Assembly: GCF_021545335.1 (NCBI RefSeq)
Contig: NZ_CP089312.1
Span: 2,604,001 to 2,668,000, forward strand
Source: Streptomyces sp. GQFP
Lineage (GTDB): Bacteria; Actinomycetota; Actinomycetes; Streptomycetales; Streptomycetaceae
DNA: 64,000 bases
Direction: 5' to 3'
Part shown: positions 1 through 9,726 of the stretch, in pieces
Position numbering within the stretch: the stretch's first letter is position 1
Layout: each line of letters begins with the position of its first letter
Notes under the pieces: generated by a model
Told to the model about the DNA's origin: nothing
What the model saw: only the letters and a program-made list of their open reading frames with translations
The model's database searches: none
Program-made: the position numbers and the translations under genes

Positions 1-216
1 CACGGCATCCCGTCCTCGGCGCCCGCCCCGGCCCAGGAGACCCTGGGCGGCGCGCTGGCGGTGGCCCAGCAGCTTCCGGCGCGCACGGGAGACGCGCTGG
101 TCATGGCGGCGAGGGAGGCGTACGTCCACGGGATGCAGGCGGCTGCGGTCGCGGGGGTGGTGGTGTTGCTGGGGGCGGCGGTGCTGGCGTTGAAGGTGAA
201 AACGCCGGACGAGTGA
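1..216 (+). CDS. MFS drug-efflux transporter, C-terminal end (partial)
   Basis: The window opens inside a reading frame that runs in phase 1 to a TGA at 214-216, giving 71 residues. A stretch ending in TGDALVMAAREAYVHGMQ is followed by a strongly hydrophobic helix rich in Val, Leu and Ala, and the protein ends KVKTPDE. A periplasmic loop leading to the last helix and a short charged tail is typical of 14-helix DHA2-type exporters of the EmrB/QacA group, which expel drugs or metabolites using the proton gradient. The start and most of the protein lie upstream of the window, so substrate and regulation cannot be judged. The family call rests on this tail only. Confidence 0.7.
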   Translation, partial: HGIPSSAPAPAQETLGGALAVAQQLPARTGDALVMAAREAYVHGMQAAAVAGVVVLLGAAVLALKVKTPDE

Positions 217-519
217 GGGGCCTCGGCTCGTCGCGCTTTTTCTCGCCCCCGCCGCCCCTACCCGTCCCATCCCTGGGGGCTGCGCCCCCAGACCCCCCTT
301 TCGGCCTGAACGGCCTCGTCCTCAAACGCCGGACGGGCTGGGGTGCCTGGGCTCGGCTCACAGCAGCCGCGCCGGTCACCCCAGCCAACCCGCTTTCGGC
401 TGGGGGTCCGGGGGGTATCCCCCGGGAGATGCAGTAGCCCGTCCGGCGTTTGAGGACAAGGCCCGTTCAGGGCCGACAGCGGGGGCCTGGGGGCGGCAGC
501 CCCCAGACGACGGTCACCC
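217..519. repeat. Intergenic inverted repeat (family A) between MFS gene and serA
   Basis: There is no credible gene here. The stretch holds two oppositely oriented copies of a roughly 100-base element: one at about 243-352 and its inverse at about 434-512. Each contains a GGGGGCTGCGCCCCCA-type hairpin and the shared core CGTCCGGCGTTTGAGGAC. The same element recurs at 31797-32098 and in part near 2392-2445. The two genes converge here (MFS on plus, serA on minus), so the hairpins may act as a bidirectional terminator; that role is inferred. Confidence 0.75.
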
Positions 520-2109
520 TCAGACCAGGTTGACCGATCGAGCAGACGTCGCGCCGATCTCCTCGGCGACCTCCGTCAGCACCCCGGGGGCAACCGTGTC
601 GTCGACGGTCAGGACAGCCAGCGCTTCCCCACCGGCCACCGACCGGGACACCTGCATCCCAGCGATGTTGATGCCCGCCTCACCGAAGATGCGCCCGACC
701 GTGCCGACGACACCGGGACGGTCGACGTACCGGAACACGACCATGTGGTCGGCGAGCGCCAGATCCACGTCGTACTCCCCCACCGCGACGATCTTCTGGT
801 GGTTCTTCGGACCGGCCAGCGTGCCGGAGACCGACACCTCCTCGCCGGTGCTGAGCGTGCCGCGCACGGTGACCACATTGCGGTGGTCGGCCGACTCCGA
901 GCTGGTCGTCAGCCGTACCTCGACGCCGCGCTCCTGCGCGAACAGCGGGGCGTTGACGTACGACACCGTCTCGTCGACGACGTCCTCGAACACGCCCTTG
1001 AGCGCGGAGAGTTCGAGCACCTTGACGTCGTGCTGGGTGATCTCGCCGTACACCTCGACATCGAGGCGGACCGCGACCTCGCCCGCGAGCGCGGTGAAGA
1101 TCCGGCCGAGCTTCTCGGCGAGCGGCAGACCCGGCTTGACGTCCTCGGCGATGACCCCGCCCTGGACGTTGACCGCGTCCGGGACCAGCTCACCGGCGAG
1201 CGCGAGCCGCACCGAGCGGGCGACGGCGATACCGGCCTTCTCCTGCGCCTCGTCCGTGGAGGCGCCGAGGTGCGGGGTGCAGACGACCTGGTCCAGCTCG
1301 AACAGCGGGGAGTCCGTGCAGGGCTCCTTCGCGTACACGTCGAGACCGGCGCCGGCGACGCGGCCCTCCTTGAGCGCCGAGTACAGCGACTCCTCGTCGA
1401 CGATCCCGCCGCGCGCGGCGTTCACGATCCGGACGCTCGGCTTGACCTTGTGCAGCGCCTCGTCGCCGATGAGACCGACCGTCTCGGGGGTCTTCGGCAG
1501 GTGGACGGTGATGAAGTCGGAGACCTCGAGCAGCTCGTCCAGCGACAGGACCTTGACGCCCATCTGCGCGGCACGCGCGGGCTGGATGTACGGGTCGTAC
1601 GCGACGACCTTCATACCGAAGCCGGACATGCGCTGGGCGACCAGCGCACCGATCCGACCCAGACCCACGACACCGAGGGTCTTCTCGGCCAACTCCACGC
1701 CCGTGTACTTGCTGCGCTTCCACTCGCCGTTCTTCAGCGCCGAGTTGGCCTGCGGAATGTGGCGGGCGGTGGCGAGCAGGAGACCGCAGGCCAGTTCGGC
1801 CGCGGTCACGATGTTGGAGGTGGGGGCGTTGACGACCATCACGCCGGCCTTGGTGGCGGACGGCACGTCGACGTTGTCCAGGCCGACGCCGGCTCGTGCG
1901 ACGACCTTCAGCTTGCGTGCGGCGGCGACCGCTTCCGCGTCGACCTTGGTGGCCGAGCGGATCAGGATCGCGTCGACGTCGGCGATTGCGGGGAGCAGTT
2001 CGGCTCGGTCCGCTCCGTTGCAGTGCCGGATCTCGAAGTCCGGGCCGAGCGCGTCGACGGTCGCGGGCGACAGCTCTTCAGCGATGAGTACGACAGGTTT
2101 CGAGCTCAC
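520..2109 (-). CDS. serA: D-3-phosphoglycerate dehydrogenase
   Basis: Catalyses the first step of serine synthesis, NAD-dependent oxidation of 3-phosphoglycerate to 3-phosphohydroxypyruvate, in the cytosol. The 529-residue protein has the long form of the family: substrate and nucleotide-binding domains with the GLGRIG motif near residue 150, catalytic Arg (NAARGGIVDEE), Glu (YAKEP) and His (CTPHLGAST), an intervening domain, and a C-terminal ACT domain of about 75 residues ending SARSVNLV. ACT domains of this enzyme bind serine for feedback control in relatives. The GTG at 2107-2109 (product beginning SSKPVVLIAEE) is preferred because it fits the family start; another GTG four codons upstream at 2119-2121 also has an AAAGGA site. 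It follows ilvC on the same strand after about 400 bases, so it probably has its own promoter. Confidence 0.96.
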   Translation of the reverse strand: MSSKPVVLIAEELSPATVDALGPDFEIRHCNGADRAELLPAIADVDAILIRSATKVDAEAVAAARKLKVVARAGVGLDNVDVPSATKAGVMVVNAPTSNIVTAAELACGLLLATARHIPQANSALKNGEWKRSKYTGVELAEKTLGVVGLGRIGALVAQRMSGFGMKVVAYDPYIQPARAAQMGVKVLSLDELLEVSDFITVHLPKTPETVGLIGDEALHKVKPSVRIVNAARGGIVDEESLYSALKEGRVAGAGLDVYAKEPCTDSPLFELDQVVCTPHLGASTDEAQEKAGIAVARSVRLALAGELVPDAVNVQGGVIAEDVKPGLPLAEKLGRIFTALAGEVAVRLDVEVYGEITQHDVKVLELSALKGVFEDVVDETVSYVNAPLFAQERGVEVRLTTSSESADHRNVVTVRGTLSTGEEVSVSGTLAGPKNHQKIVAVGEYDVDLALADHMVVFRYVDRPGVVGTVGRIFGEAGINIAGMQVSRSVAGGEALAVLTVDDTVAPGVLTEVAEEIGATSARSVNLV

Positions 2110-2510
2110 GTGAGTCCTCACTCAGTCCTTTGCGGACGGCCGTCCCGACGGCCGCAGGCGGTGGAGGGGGAAGCGGCGCCGGGGAATTTCAGGTGTGCTC
2201 CCGCGTCGTTCGGTGCGTGCTCTCGGCGTGCCGGGCGGCGTGGGGGCGTGCCTGAAATTCGCTGGTGTCGCTTAGCCGCGTTGGAGACGCACGACGCTGT
2301 GGGCCTGACGCGAATGTAGTACGGCAGTGTAGTGGCGCGGCGAGGACGTTCTTGCGCCTGCGCAGAAGGATCACTCGCACGTGCCTGGTTCAGCCCCTCC
2401 GGCGTTTGAGGAGCGGGGTCCGGGGCAGAGCCCCGCGGCGCGCGCCCCCGGCAGACAGCCAGGCCGTGACCCCGGTGAACCGCACCGGCGTCACGGCCCG
2501 ACCAACAGAC
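2110..2510 (-). other. ilvC-serA intergenic region / serA leader
   Basis: About 400 bases without a convincing gene. Near 2392-2445 lies a partial copy of the family A repeat, including a hairpin around GGGGTCCGGGGCAGAGCCCC that could end ilvC transcription. Reading on the minus strand towards serA there are -10-like hexamers TACACT and TACATT near 2315-2335, then a 10-base inverted repeat (listed separately) and the ribosome binding site AAAGGACTGAGTGAGGAC. This suggests a leader of roughly 200 bases for serA; the promoter is inferred. Confidence 0.45.
2184..2260 (-). promoter_or_regulatory. Inverted repeat in the serA leader
   Basis: GAATTTCAGG at 2184-2193 is mirrored exactly by CCTGAAATTC at 2251-2260, with 57 GC-rich bases between. 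The arms are AT-rich compared with their surroundings and lie 75-151 bases upstream of the serA start. They could be the closing stem of an RNA leader structure or a pair of protein-binding half-sites. No known leader family was recognised. Confidence 0.4.
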
Positions 2511-4156
<1,646 letters not shown>

Positions 4157-4176
4157 GGCGTTGACAAGGCTCTCTC

Positions 4177-6024
4177 TTAGTCGTCTTCGTTGTCGCCGAA
4201 GTCGGGGCGGACGTCCCGGGCGGCCAGGATCTCGTCGTTGGAGGTGCCTGCGGCGACCATCGGCCACACCATGGCGTCCTCGTGGACGATGAAGTCGATC
4301 ACGACGGGGCGGTCGTTGATCGAGTTCGCCTCCTCGATGACCTTGTCGAGGTCGTCGGGGGACTCGCAGCGGATCGCGTAGCAGCCCATCGCCTCGGACA
4401 GCTTCACGAAGTCGGGGACCCGGGTACCCTTGGCGTCCGGGTTGACGTCGTTCGGGCCCGAGTGCAGCACGGTGTTGGAGTACCGCTGGTTGTAGAACAG
4501 GGTCTGCCACTGGCGGACCATCCCGAGGGCGCCGTTGTTGATGATGGCGACCTTGATCGGGATGTTGTTGAGCGCGCAGGTGGTGAGTTCCTGATTTGTC
4601 ATCTGGAAGCAGCCGTCGCCGTCGATCGCCCAGACCGTACGGTCCGGGGCGCCGGCCTTGGCTCCCATCGCGGCCGGGACCGCGTACCCCATCGTTCCGG
4701 CGCCGCCGGAGTTCAGCCAGGTCGCGGGCTTCTCGTACTGGATGTAGTGCGCGGCCCACATCTGGTGCTGGCCGACGCCCGCCGCGAAGATCGTGCCCTC
4801 GGGGGCGAGCTGTCCGATGCGCTCGATGACCTGCTGCGGGGAGAGCGAGCCGTTGTCGGGCTGCTCGTAGCCGAGCGGGTAGGTCTCGCGCCAGCGGTTG
4901 AGGTCCTTCCACCACGCGGTGTAGTCGCCGGTCTGGCCCTCGCTGTGCTCCTTCTGCACGGCCTGGACCAGGTCGGCGATGACCTCGCGGGCGTCGCCGA
5001 CGATCGGGACGTCGGCGGCGCGGTTCTTGCCGATCTCCGCCGGGTCGATGTCGGCGTGGACGATCTTGGCGTGCGGGGCGAAGCTGGACAGCTTGCCGGT
5101 GACGCGGTCGTCGAAGCGGGCTCCGAGGGCGACGATCAGGTCGGCCTTCTGCAGCGCGGTGACGGCGGTGACCGCACCATGCATGCCCGGCATTCCCACG
5201 TGCAGCGGGTGGCTGTCGGGGAATGCGCCGAGCGCCATCAGGGTGGTGGTGACGGGCGCTCCGGTGAGTTCTGCGAGGACCTTCAGCTCGGCGGTGGCCT
5301 GTGCCTTGATGACACCGCCGCCGACGTAGAGGACCGGCCGCTTGGCGGCGGTGATCAGCTTGGCCGCCTCGCGGATCTGCTTGGCGTGCGGCTTGGTCAC
5401 CGGGCGGTAGCCGGGCAGGTCGGCGGCCGGCGGCCACTGGAAGACGGTCTGGGCCTGGAGGGCGTCCTTAGCGATGTCGACCAGGACCGGACCCGGCCGC
5501 CCTGTGGAGGCGATGTGGAAGGCCTCGGCGATGGTCTTCGGGATGTCCTCGGCCTTGGTGACCAGGAAGTTGTGCTTGGTGATCGGCATGGTGATGCCGA
5601 CGATGTCCGCCTCCTGGAAGGCGTCCGTACCGATCGCCTTGGACGCGACCTGCCCGGTGATCGCCACGAGCGGCACCGAGTCCATGTGCGCGTCGGCGAT
5701 CGGGGTCACCAGGTTGGTGGCGCCGGGGCCGCTGGTCGCCATGCAGACGCCGACCTTGCCGGTGGCCTGCGCGTAGCCGGTGGCCGCGTGGCCCGCGCCC
5801 TGCTCGTGCCGCACGAGCACGTGCCGCACCCGCGTGGAGTCCATCAGCGGGTCGTACGCGGGAAGGATCGCACCGCCGGGAATGCCGAATACCGTCTCGG
5901 CCCCGACCTCCTCAAGCGAGCGGATGAGGGACTTCGCACCCGTGACGTGCTCGGGGGCGGACTGCTGTCCTCCGGAACGGGGCCGCGGCTGCGGGTGATG
6001 GGCCCCGGTGGCCTGCTCGGTCAT
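4177..6024 (-). CDS. ilvB: Acetolactate synthase, catalytic large subunit
   Basis: Condenses two pyruvates, or pyruvate with 2-oxobutyrate, to the first committed intermediates of branched-chain amino acid synthesis, using thiamine diphosphate, Mg2+ and FAD. The 615 residues hold the N-terminal pyrimidine-binding domain ([16 protein letters not shown]; catalytic Glu in [14 protein letters not shown]), the central FAD-associated domain and the C-terminal diphosphate-binding domain with the GDG...NN signature ([16 protein letters not shown] through AIINNG). Two ATGs lie close together; the second (6022-6024, MTEQATG) is chosen because GAGAAGAGA sits at better spacing, and the first (6028-6030) would add two residues. 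Expression is likely attenuated by the leader described at 6111-6246. Confidence 0.97.
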   Translation of the reverse strand: MTEQATGAHHPQPRPRSGGQQSAPEHVTGAKSLIRSLEEVGAETVFGIPGGAILPAYDPLMDSTRVRHVLVRHEQGAGHAATGYAQATGKVGVCMATSGPGATNLVTPIADAHMDSVPLVAITGQVASKAIGTDAFQEADIVGITMPITKHNFLVTKAEDIPKTIAEAFHIASTGRPGPVLVDIAKDALQAQTVFQWPPAADLPGYRPVTKPHAKQIREAAKLITAAKRPVLYVGGGVIKAQATAELKVLAELTGAPVTTTLMALGAFPDSHPLHVGMPGMHGAVTAVTALQKADLIVALGARFDDRVTGKLSSFAPHAKIVHADIDPAEIGKNRAADVPIVGDAREVIADLVQAVQKEHSEGQTGDYTAWWKDLNRWRETYPLGYEQPDNGSLSPQQVIERIGQLAPEGTIFAAGVGQHQMWAAHYIQYEKPATWLNSGGAGTMGYAVPAAMGAKAGAPDRTVWAIDGDGCFQMTNQELTTCALNNIPIKVAIINNGALGMVRQWQTLFYNQRYSNTVLHSGPNDVNPDAKGTRVPDFVKLSEAMGCYAIRCESPDDLDKVIEEANSINDRPVVIDFIVHEDAMVWPMVAAGTSNDEILAARDVRPDFGDNEDD

Positions 6025-6110
6025 CGGCATTCTCTTCTCGATGCTGAGGGTTTTTGCGAGTTTTGTGCGGTGTGCGTTGCGTTTTCGTCGCGGCCCGACT
6101 GGTGTCGGTG

Positions 6111-6148
6111 CAACAAAAAACCCCTCGTGCCGTGAGGCAAGCGAGGGG
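6111..6148 (-). terminator. Attenuator terminator in the ilvB leader
   Basis: On the minus strand CCCCTCG at 6142-6148, a 14-base loop region, and CGAGGGG at 6121-6127 form a stem that is followed at once by TTTTTTGTTG (6111-6120). This is a textbook intrinsic terminator, unusual in this GC-rich genome where T-tracts are rare. It lies between the leader peptide gene (ends 6205) and the ilvB start (6024), so it would stop transcription before ilvB when it forms. Confidence 0.88.
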
Positions 6149-6204
6149 AGCGCGCCGGGTGCGGTCGCTGGGAGTTCCGGGTCCGTCCGAAACGTTCACC
6201 AGCG

Positions 6205-6246
6205 TCAGCCGACGCGCTTTCCAAGTACGAGAATTCGGGTGCGCAT
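6205..6246 (-). CDS. ilvB leader peptide (Ile-Leu-Val-Leu control peptide)
   Basis: A 13-codon frame on the minus strand encodes MRTRILVLGKRVG followed by TGA. The ATG at 6244-6246 is preceded by a strong site GGAGAGGG with eight-base spacing, and four consecutive codons specify Ile, Leu, Val and Leu, with a further Val. The peptide lies 56 bases upstream of the attenuator stem. By analogy with branched-chain amino acid attenuators in other bacteria, ribosome stalling at the regulatory codons when charged tRNA is scarce would favour an alternative fold and let RNA polymerase continue into ilvB. The stalling model is inferred; the peptide and terminator are directly visible. Confidence 0.88.
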   Translation of the reverse strand: MRTRILVLGKRVG

Positions 6247-6279
6247 GAGGTCGACCCTCTCCCCGGCACGCACCGACTG

Positions 6280-9200
6280 TCAAGTGGGTGGGACGGGAGT
6301 CTCATTATGTGAGCGGAGGGCCGTTCCGCCCCCGAGAACGGCGGGCACGGCCGTACTCGCGGACACGGTTGTACCGGCGGACACACCCGTACTTGTGTAC
6401 ACCCCGGAGCCGCCTCCCGCGAACGCGGGCTCGGCCGGACCATTGGGCACGGGATAGCGGCCGGTGGACAGGGCCCGGCGCAGCCGGTACTCGTCCAGCG
6501 GCCCGGAGAAGGCCATGCCCTGCCCGTGTGTGCAGCCCATCGCGCGCAGGGCGGTCACCTGCTCCGGCAGGTCCACGCCGTCGGCCACGGACTGGAGCCC
6601 GAGGTCGTTCGCGATTCTGAGCAGCCCGCTGGTGATCTTGTGCAGCCGCGCGGACTCGACGACGCCCTCGACCAGCCCGCGGTCGAGTTTCAGGACGTCG
6701 ACGGGGAGCCGCCGCAGTGCCGTGATCGCCGCGTAGCCGCTGCCGAAGCCGTCCAGCGCGATCTGTACGCCGAGCCGTCTGAAGGCGTTCAGCCGGCGTT
6801 CCAGCTCGTCCAGGGAGACCCGGGGGTCGGTGTCCGCCAGCTCGATCATCAGGGCGCCGGTGGGCAGCCCGTGCCGGGTCAGCAGGGTCTCGATCGATCC
6901 GAGGGGCAGGGAGCGGTCGAGGAGCCGCCGGGCGCTCATCCGGACGGCGACGGGTACGGCGAGCCCGGTCGCGGCGCGTTCGGCGGCCTGTTCCACGGCC
7001 TCCTCCAGCATCCAGCGGTCCAGCTCGGCGGTCTTGTCGCTGTCCTCGGCGACGCGCAGGAACTCGGCGGGCGTGAACAGCACGCCCTGGGAGGAGCGCC
7101 AGCGCGCCTGGGCGGCGACCGACGTGATCCGGCCGTTCTCCAGGGCCACCACCGGCTGGTGCAGCAGCGCGAACTCGCCGTCGTGCAGTGCGGCGCGCAG
7201 CCGCGTGGCCAGTTCCGCCTTCCGTACGACGTCCTGCTGCATCTGGGGCGCGTACAGCTCGACGCGGCCCTTGCCGGAGGCCTTGGCGCGGTACATCGCC
7301 AGGTCGGCGTTGCGCAGCAGCTCGCCGGCGCCGAGACCGGGTTCGGCGAAGGCGACGCCGATGGAGGCGTTGACCCGGACGTCGTTGCCGTCGATGTCGT
7401 ACGGCTGCGAGAGGGTGAGCCGCAGCCTGTCGGCCAGTTCCATTATGTGGCGCTCGCGGGCGGTACGGTCCCGGGTGCCGTCGCCGACGATCAGGGCGGC
7501 GAACTCGTCGCCGCCGAGGCGGGAGGCGGTGTCCCCGTACCGGACCGCGTCCTGGAGTCTGCGGGCGGCCTGGACGAGCAGTTCGTCCCCGGCCTGGTGC
7601 CCGATCGTGTCGTTGACGGCCTTGAAGCCGTCGAGGTCGATGAAGAGGACGGCCGTGCCGCGGTCGGTGGAGCGGCGGCCGGACAGAGCCTGCTGCACCC
7701 GCTGGGTGAACAGCGCGCGGTTGGGCAGGTCGGTGAGCGGGTCGTGCTCGGCGTTGTGCTGCAACTGGGCCTGGAGCCGCACCCGTTCGGTGACGTCACG
7801 GCTGTTGAAGATGAGGCCGCCGTGGTGCCGGTTGACCGTGGACTCCACGTTCAGCCAGCCGCCGTCGCCGGACTTGAAGCGGCACTCGATACGGGTCGTG
7901 GGTTCTTCGCCGGGGCTGGCGGCGAGGAAGCGGCGCACTTCGTGCACCACGCAGCCCAGGTCCTCCGGGTGGATGAGATGGGCCAGTTCGGTGCCGACGA
8001 GCTCCTCCGCGGGCCGGCCGTAGACCCCGGCGGCGGCCGGACTGACGTACCGCAGCATCCCGTTGGGTGCGGCGATCATGATGACGTCGCTGGAGCCCTG
8101 GACCAGGGAGCGGAAGTGGTTCTCCTTCTGGGCCAGTTCCTGGGTGAGGGTGATGTTGTCGAGCAGCATGATGCCCTGGCGCACGACGAGCGCGAGGACG
8201 ACGGCGCCCGCGGTGATGAGCACCACGCGGTCGGGGCTGCGGCCGTTGAGGACGTTGTAGAGGATGCCCAGCGTGCAGACCGCGGCGGCCAGATACGGCG
8301 TGAGCGCGGCCAGCGAGCCGGTGATGGGCCGGGTGGCCGGATACCGGCTGTGATCACCGCCCGGTGCGGGCGGATGCCCTTGCCCCGGAGCGGACGGATG
8401 GCCCTGGCGAGGCGTGTGAGGTGTGTGGGACGGGTGCTGGTGGCCGCCGGGACGGCCGCCCGGGCGCTGCTGTCCGGGGAGGTGCTCGTGCACCACGCGC
8501 GTGTGCCCGCCGGACTCACCGGGACCCTCGTGGCCGGAGCCCACCCATGGCGCGTACGCCAGCAGCAGCGAGCCGGCGAACCAGCCCGCGTCGAGCAACT
8601 GGCCCGAGTGGTAGTTGTTGTGCATCAGGGGCGAGGTGAACAGGGCGTCGCAGCCCACGGTCAGGGCGAGGGCGCCGATCGCGGTGTTGACCGCGGAACG
8701 GTTCACGGTGGAGCGCCGGAAGTGCAGCGCGAGGACCATGCTGACGAGAGCGATGTCGAGCAGCGGGTACGCCAGTGACAGCGCGGTGTGCGCGACGCTC
8801 GGTCCGTCGAACTTCGCCGTCTGCGCGAGGGCGAGGCTCCAGGACAGGGTGAGCAGCGAGCCGCCGATCAGCCAGGCGTCCAGGACCATGCAGACCCAGC
8901 CGGCCTTCGTCACCGGCCGCTTGGCGAGGACCAGGAGTCCCACGATGGCGGGCGGGGCGAAGCACAGGAAGAACAGGTCGGCATAGCTCGGGCTGGGCAC
9001 GGCCACGCCGAGCACGACCTCGTACCAGCCCCAGATCAGATTGCCCACGGAGGCCATGGCGGACGACAGCGCGAACAGCAGCCACGCGGGTCGAAAGCGG
9101 ATACGGCTGCGGGCGTAGAGGAAGCAGGACACGGCCGCGGTGGCCGCCGCCGCGCTCAGCCCGAAGTCGCCCATGATCAGGGCGAGTCGGGGGGAGCCCC

Positions 9201-9558
9201 AGCCGAGCGCGGAACCGAAGGCGTATCCCGCGCAGACCAAGGCCAGTACGAGCTGCGAGACCAGGCTCGTCCCCCCGCCGGAGACCGGCCGGCGGCGGCT
9301 CAACAGCGCCCCCGGGGAACTCACCGGACCCTCCGGACCCGCGCCGCTCCCGCGTCCCGCGCGACCCGGTGCGCCGGGTGCGCGCCTGGTACCGGGGGCG
9401 AGGCGTGCGTGTGCCTCCGGCGACCGCTGTGCCGGCGGTGGTGGTGATGGCTGCAGTGACCGCGTCTGCGCGCGGCCGTGCGCCAGGGTCGCCGTCGGCG
9501 GCCCCGCCGCGTCGGATCGTTCGCCCATAGGCCGTGCATCGCCCGTCGCCCCCCTCAC
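6280..9558 (-). CDS. Membrane PAS-GGDEF-EAL protein, EAL site degenerate
   Basis: A 1092-residue cyclic di-GMP signalling protein. The N-terminus is Pro/Ala-rich, then about residues 95-330 form a multi-helix membrane sensor, interrupted before the last helices by a loop of about 60 residues rich in His, Pro and Gly. A PAS domain follows (from FRSLVQGSSDVIMI, about residue 480), then a GGDEF domain with an intact RLGGDEF motif near 685, so diguanylate cyclase activity is expected. The EAL domain (about 790-1045) reads QAR where EAL should be (near 817), DGFGSG for DDFGTG (near 936) and DGVD for EGVE, so it is probably not a working phosphodiesterase and may act as a binding or regulatory domain. 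The start is uncertain: GTG at 9558 or ATG at 9528 (MGERSDAAG). It ends 34 bases before the ilv leader peptide. Confidence 0.9.
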   Translation of the reverse strand: MRGATGDARPMGERSDAAGPPTATLAHGRAQTRSLQPSPPPPAQRSPEAHARLAPGTRRAPGAPGRAGRGSGAGPEGPVSSPGALLSRRRPVSGGGTSLVSQLVLALVCAGYAFGSALGWGSPRLALIMGDFGLSAAAATAAVSCFLYARSRIRFRPAWLLFALSSAMASVGNLIWGWYEVVLGVAVPSPSYADLFFLCFAPPAIVGLLVLAKRPVTKAGWVCMVLDAWLIGGSLLTLSWSLALAQTAKFDGPSVAHTALSLAYPLLDIALVSMVLALHFRRSTVNRSAVNTAIGALALTVGCDALFTSPLMHNNYHSGQLLDAGWFAGSLLLAYAPWVGSGHEGPGESGGHTRVVHEHLPGQQRPGGRPGGHQHPSHTPHTPRQGHPSAPGQGHPPAPGGDHSRYPATRPITGSLAALTPYLAAAVCTLGILYNVLNGRSPDRVVLITAGAVVLALVVRQGIMLLDNITLTQELAQKENHFRSLVQGSSDVIMIAAPNGMLRYVSPAAAGVYGRPAEELVGTELAHLIHPEDLGCVVHEVRRFLAASPGEEPTTRIECRFKSGDGGWLNVESTVNRHHGGLIFNSRDVTERVRLQAQLQHNAEHDPLTDLPNRALFTQRVQQALSGRRSTDRGTAVLFIDLDGFKAVNDTIGHQAGDELLVQAARRLQDAVRYGDTASRLGGDEFAALIVGDGTRDRTARERHIMELADRLRLTLSQPYDIDGNDVRVNASIGVAFAEPGLGAGELLRNADLAMYRAKASGKGRVELYAPQMQQDVVRKAELATRLRAALHDGEFALLHQPVVALENGRITSVAAQARWRSSQGVLFTPAEFLRVAEDSDKTAELDRWMLEEAVEQAAERAATGLAVPVAVRMSARRLLDRSLPLGSIETLLTRHGLPTGALMIELADTDPRVSLDELERRLNAFRRLGVQIALDGFGSGYAAITALRRLPVDVLKLDRGLVEGVVESARLHKITSGLLRIANDLGLQSVADGVDLPEQVTALRAMGCTHGQGMAFSGPLDEYRLRRALSTGRYPVPNGPAEPAFAGGGSGVYTSTGVSAGTTVSASTAVPAVLGGGTALRSHNETPVPPT
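6304..6309 (-). promoter_or_regulatory. Candidate -10 element for the ilv leader transcript
   Basis: CATAAT on the minus strand sits about 58 bases upstream of the leader peptide start and inside the 3' end of the upstream GGDEF-EAL gene. It differs from the consensus by one base, but no good -35 element is found at 16-18 bases. A TTGACA hexamer lies further downstream near 6270-6276 without a matching -10. This is a weak call. Confidence 0.3.
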
Positions 9559-9726
9559 AGTCTGAAATGTCCGTCCCCGGCGCCGAACGGTTCGCGGCGC
9601 AGCCCCTGTCGGGACGATACACCAGTCTCGTCACTCAGGGACATAGTTCCTCTACTCTCCGTGACGATCAGCGGCAATACGGACACACCTCGCATCCGGG
9701 GGAATGCGGAGGGTGCCCGAACCGGA

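Noticed and set aside
745-2319. Long open frame antisense to serA
   Set aside because: It covers a well-conserved gene on the other strand and encodes Arg/Asp/Gly-rich low-complexity sequence, a usual by-product of high-GC codon bias.
2189-2380. 63-codon frame upstream of serA on the minus strand
   Set aside because: No ribosome binding site, Arg-rich random composition, and it would occupy the leader with the inverted repeat.
4282-6135. A 617-codon frame antisense to ilvB
   Set aside because: Same reason: mirror-image frame of a conserved gene, no domain, composition typical of shadow frames.
6526-8778. A 750-codon frame antisense to the GGDEF-EAL gene
   Set aside because: No recognisable motif; composed of Gly/Asp/Val/Gln-rich text complementary to the conserved domains.
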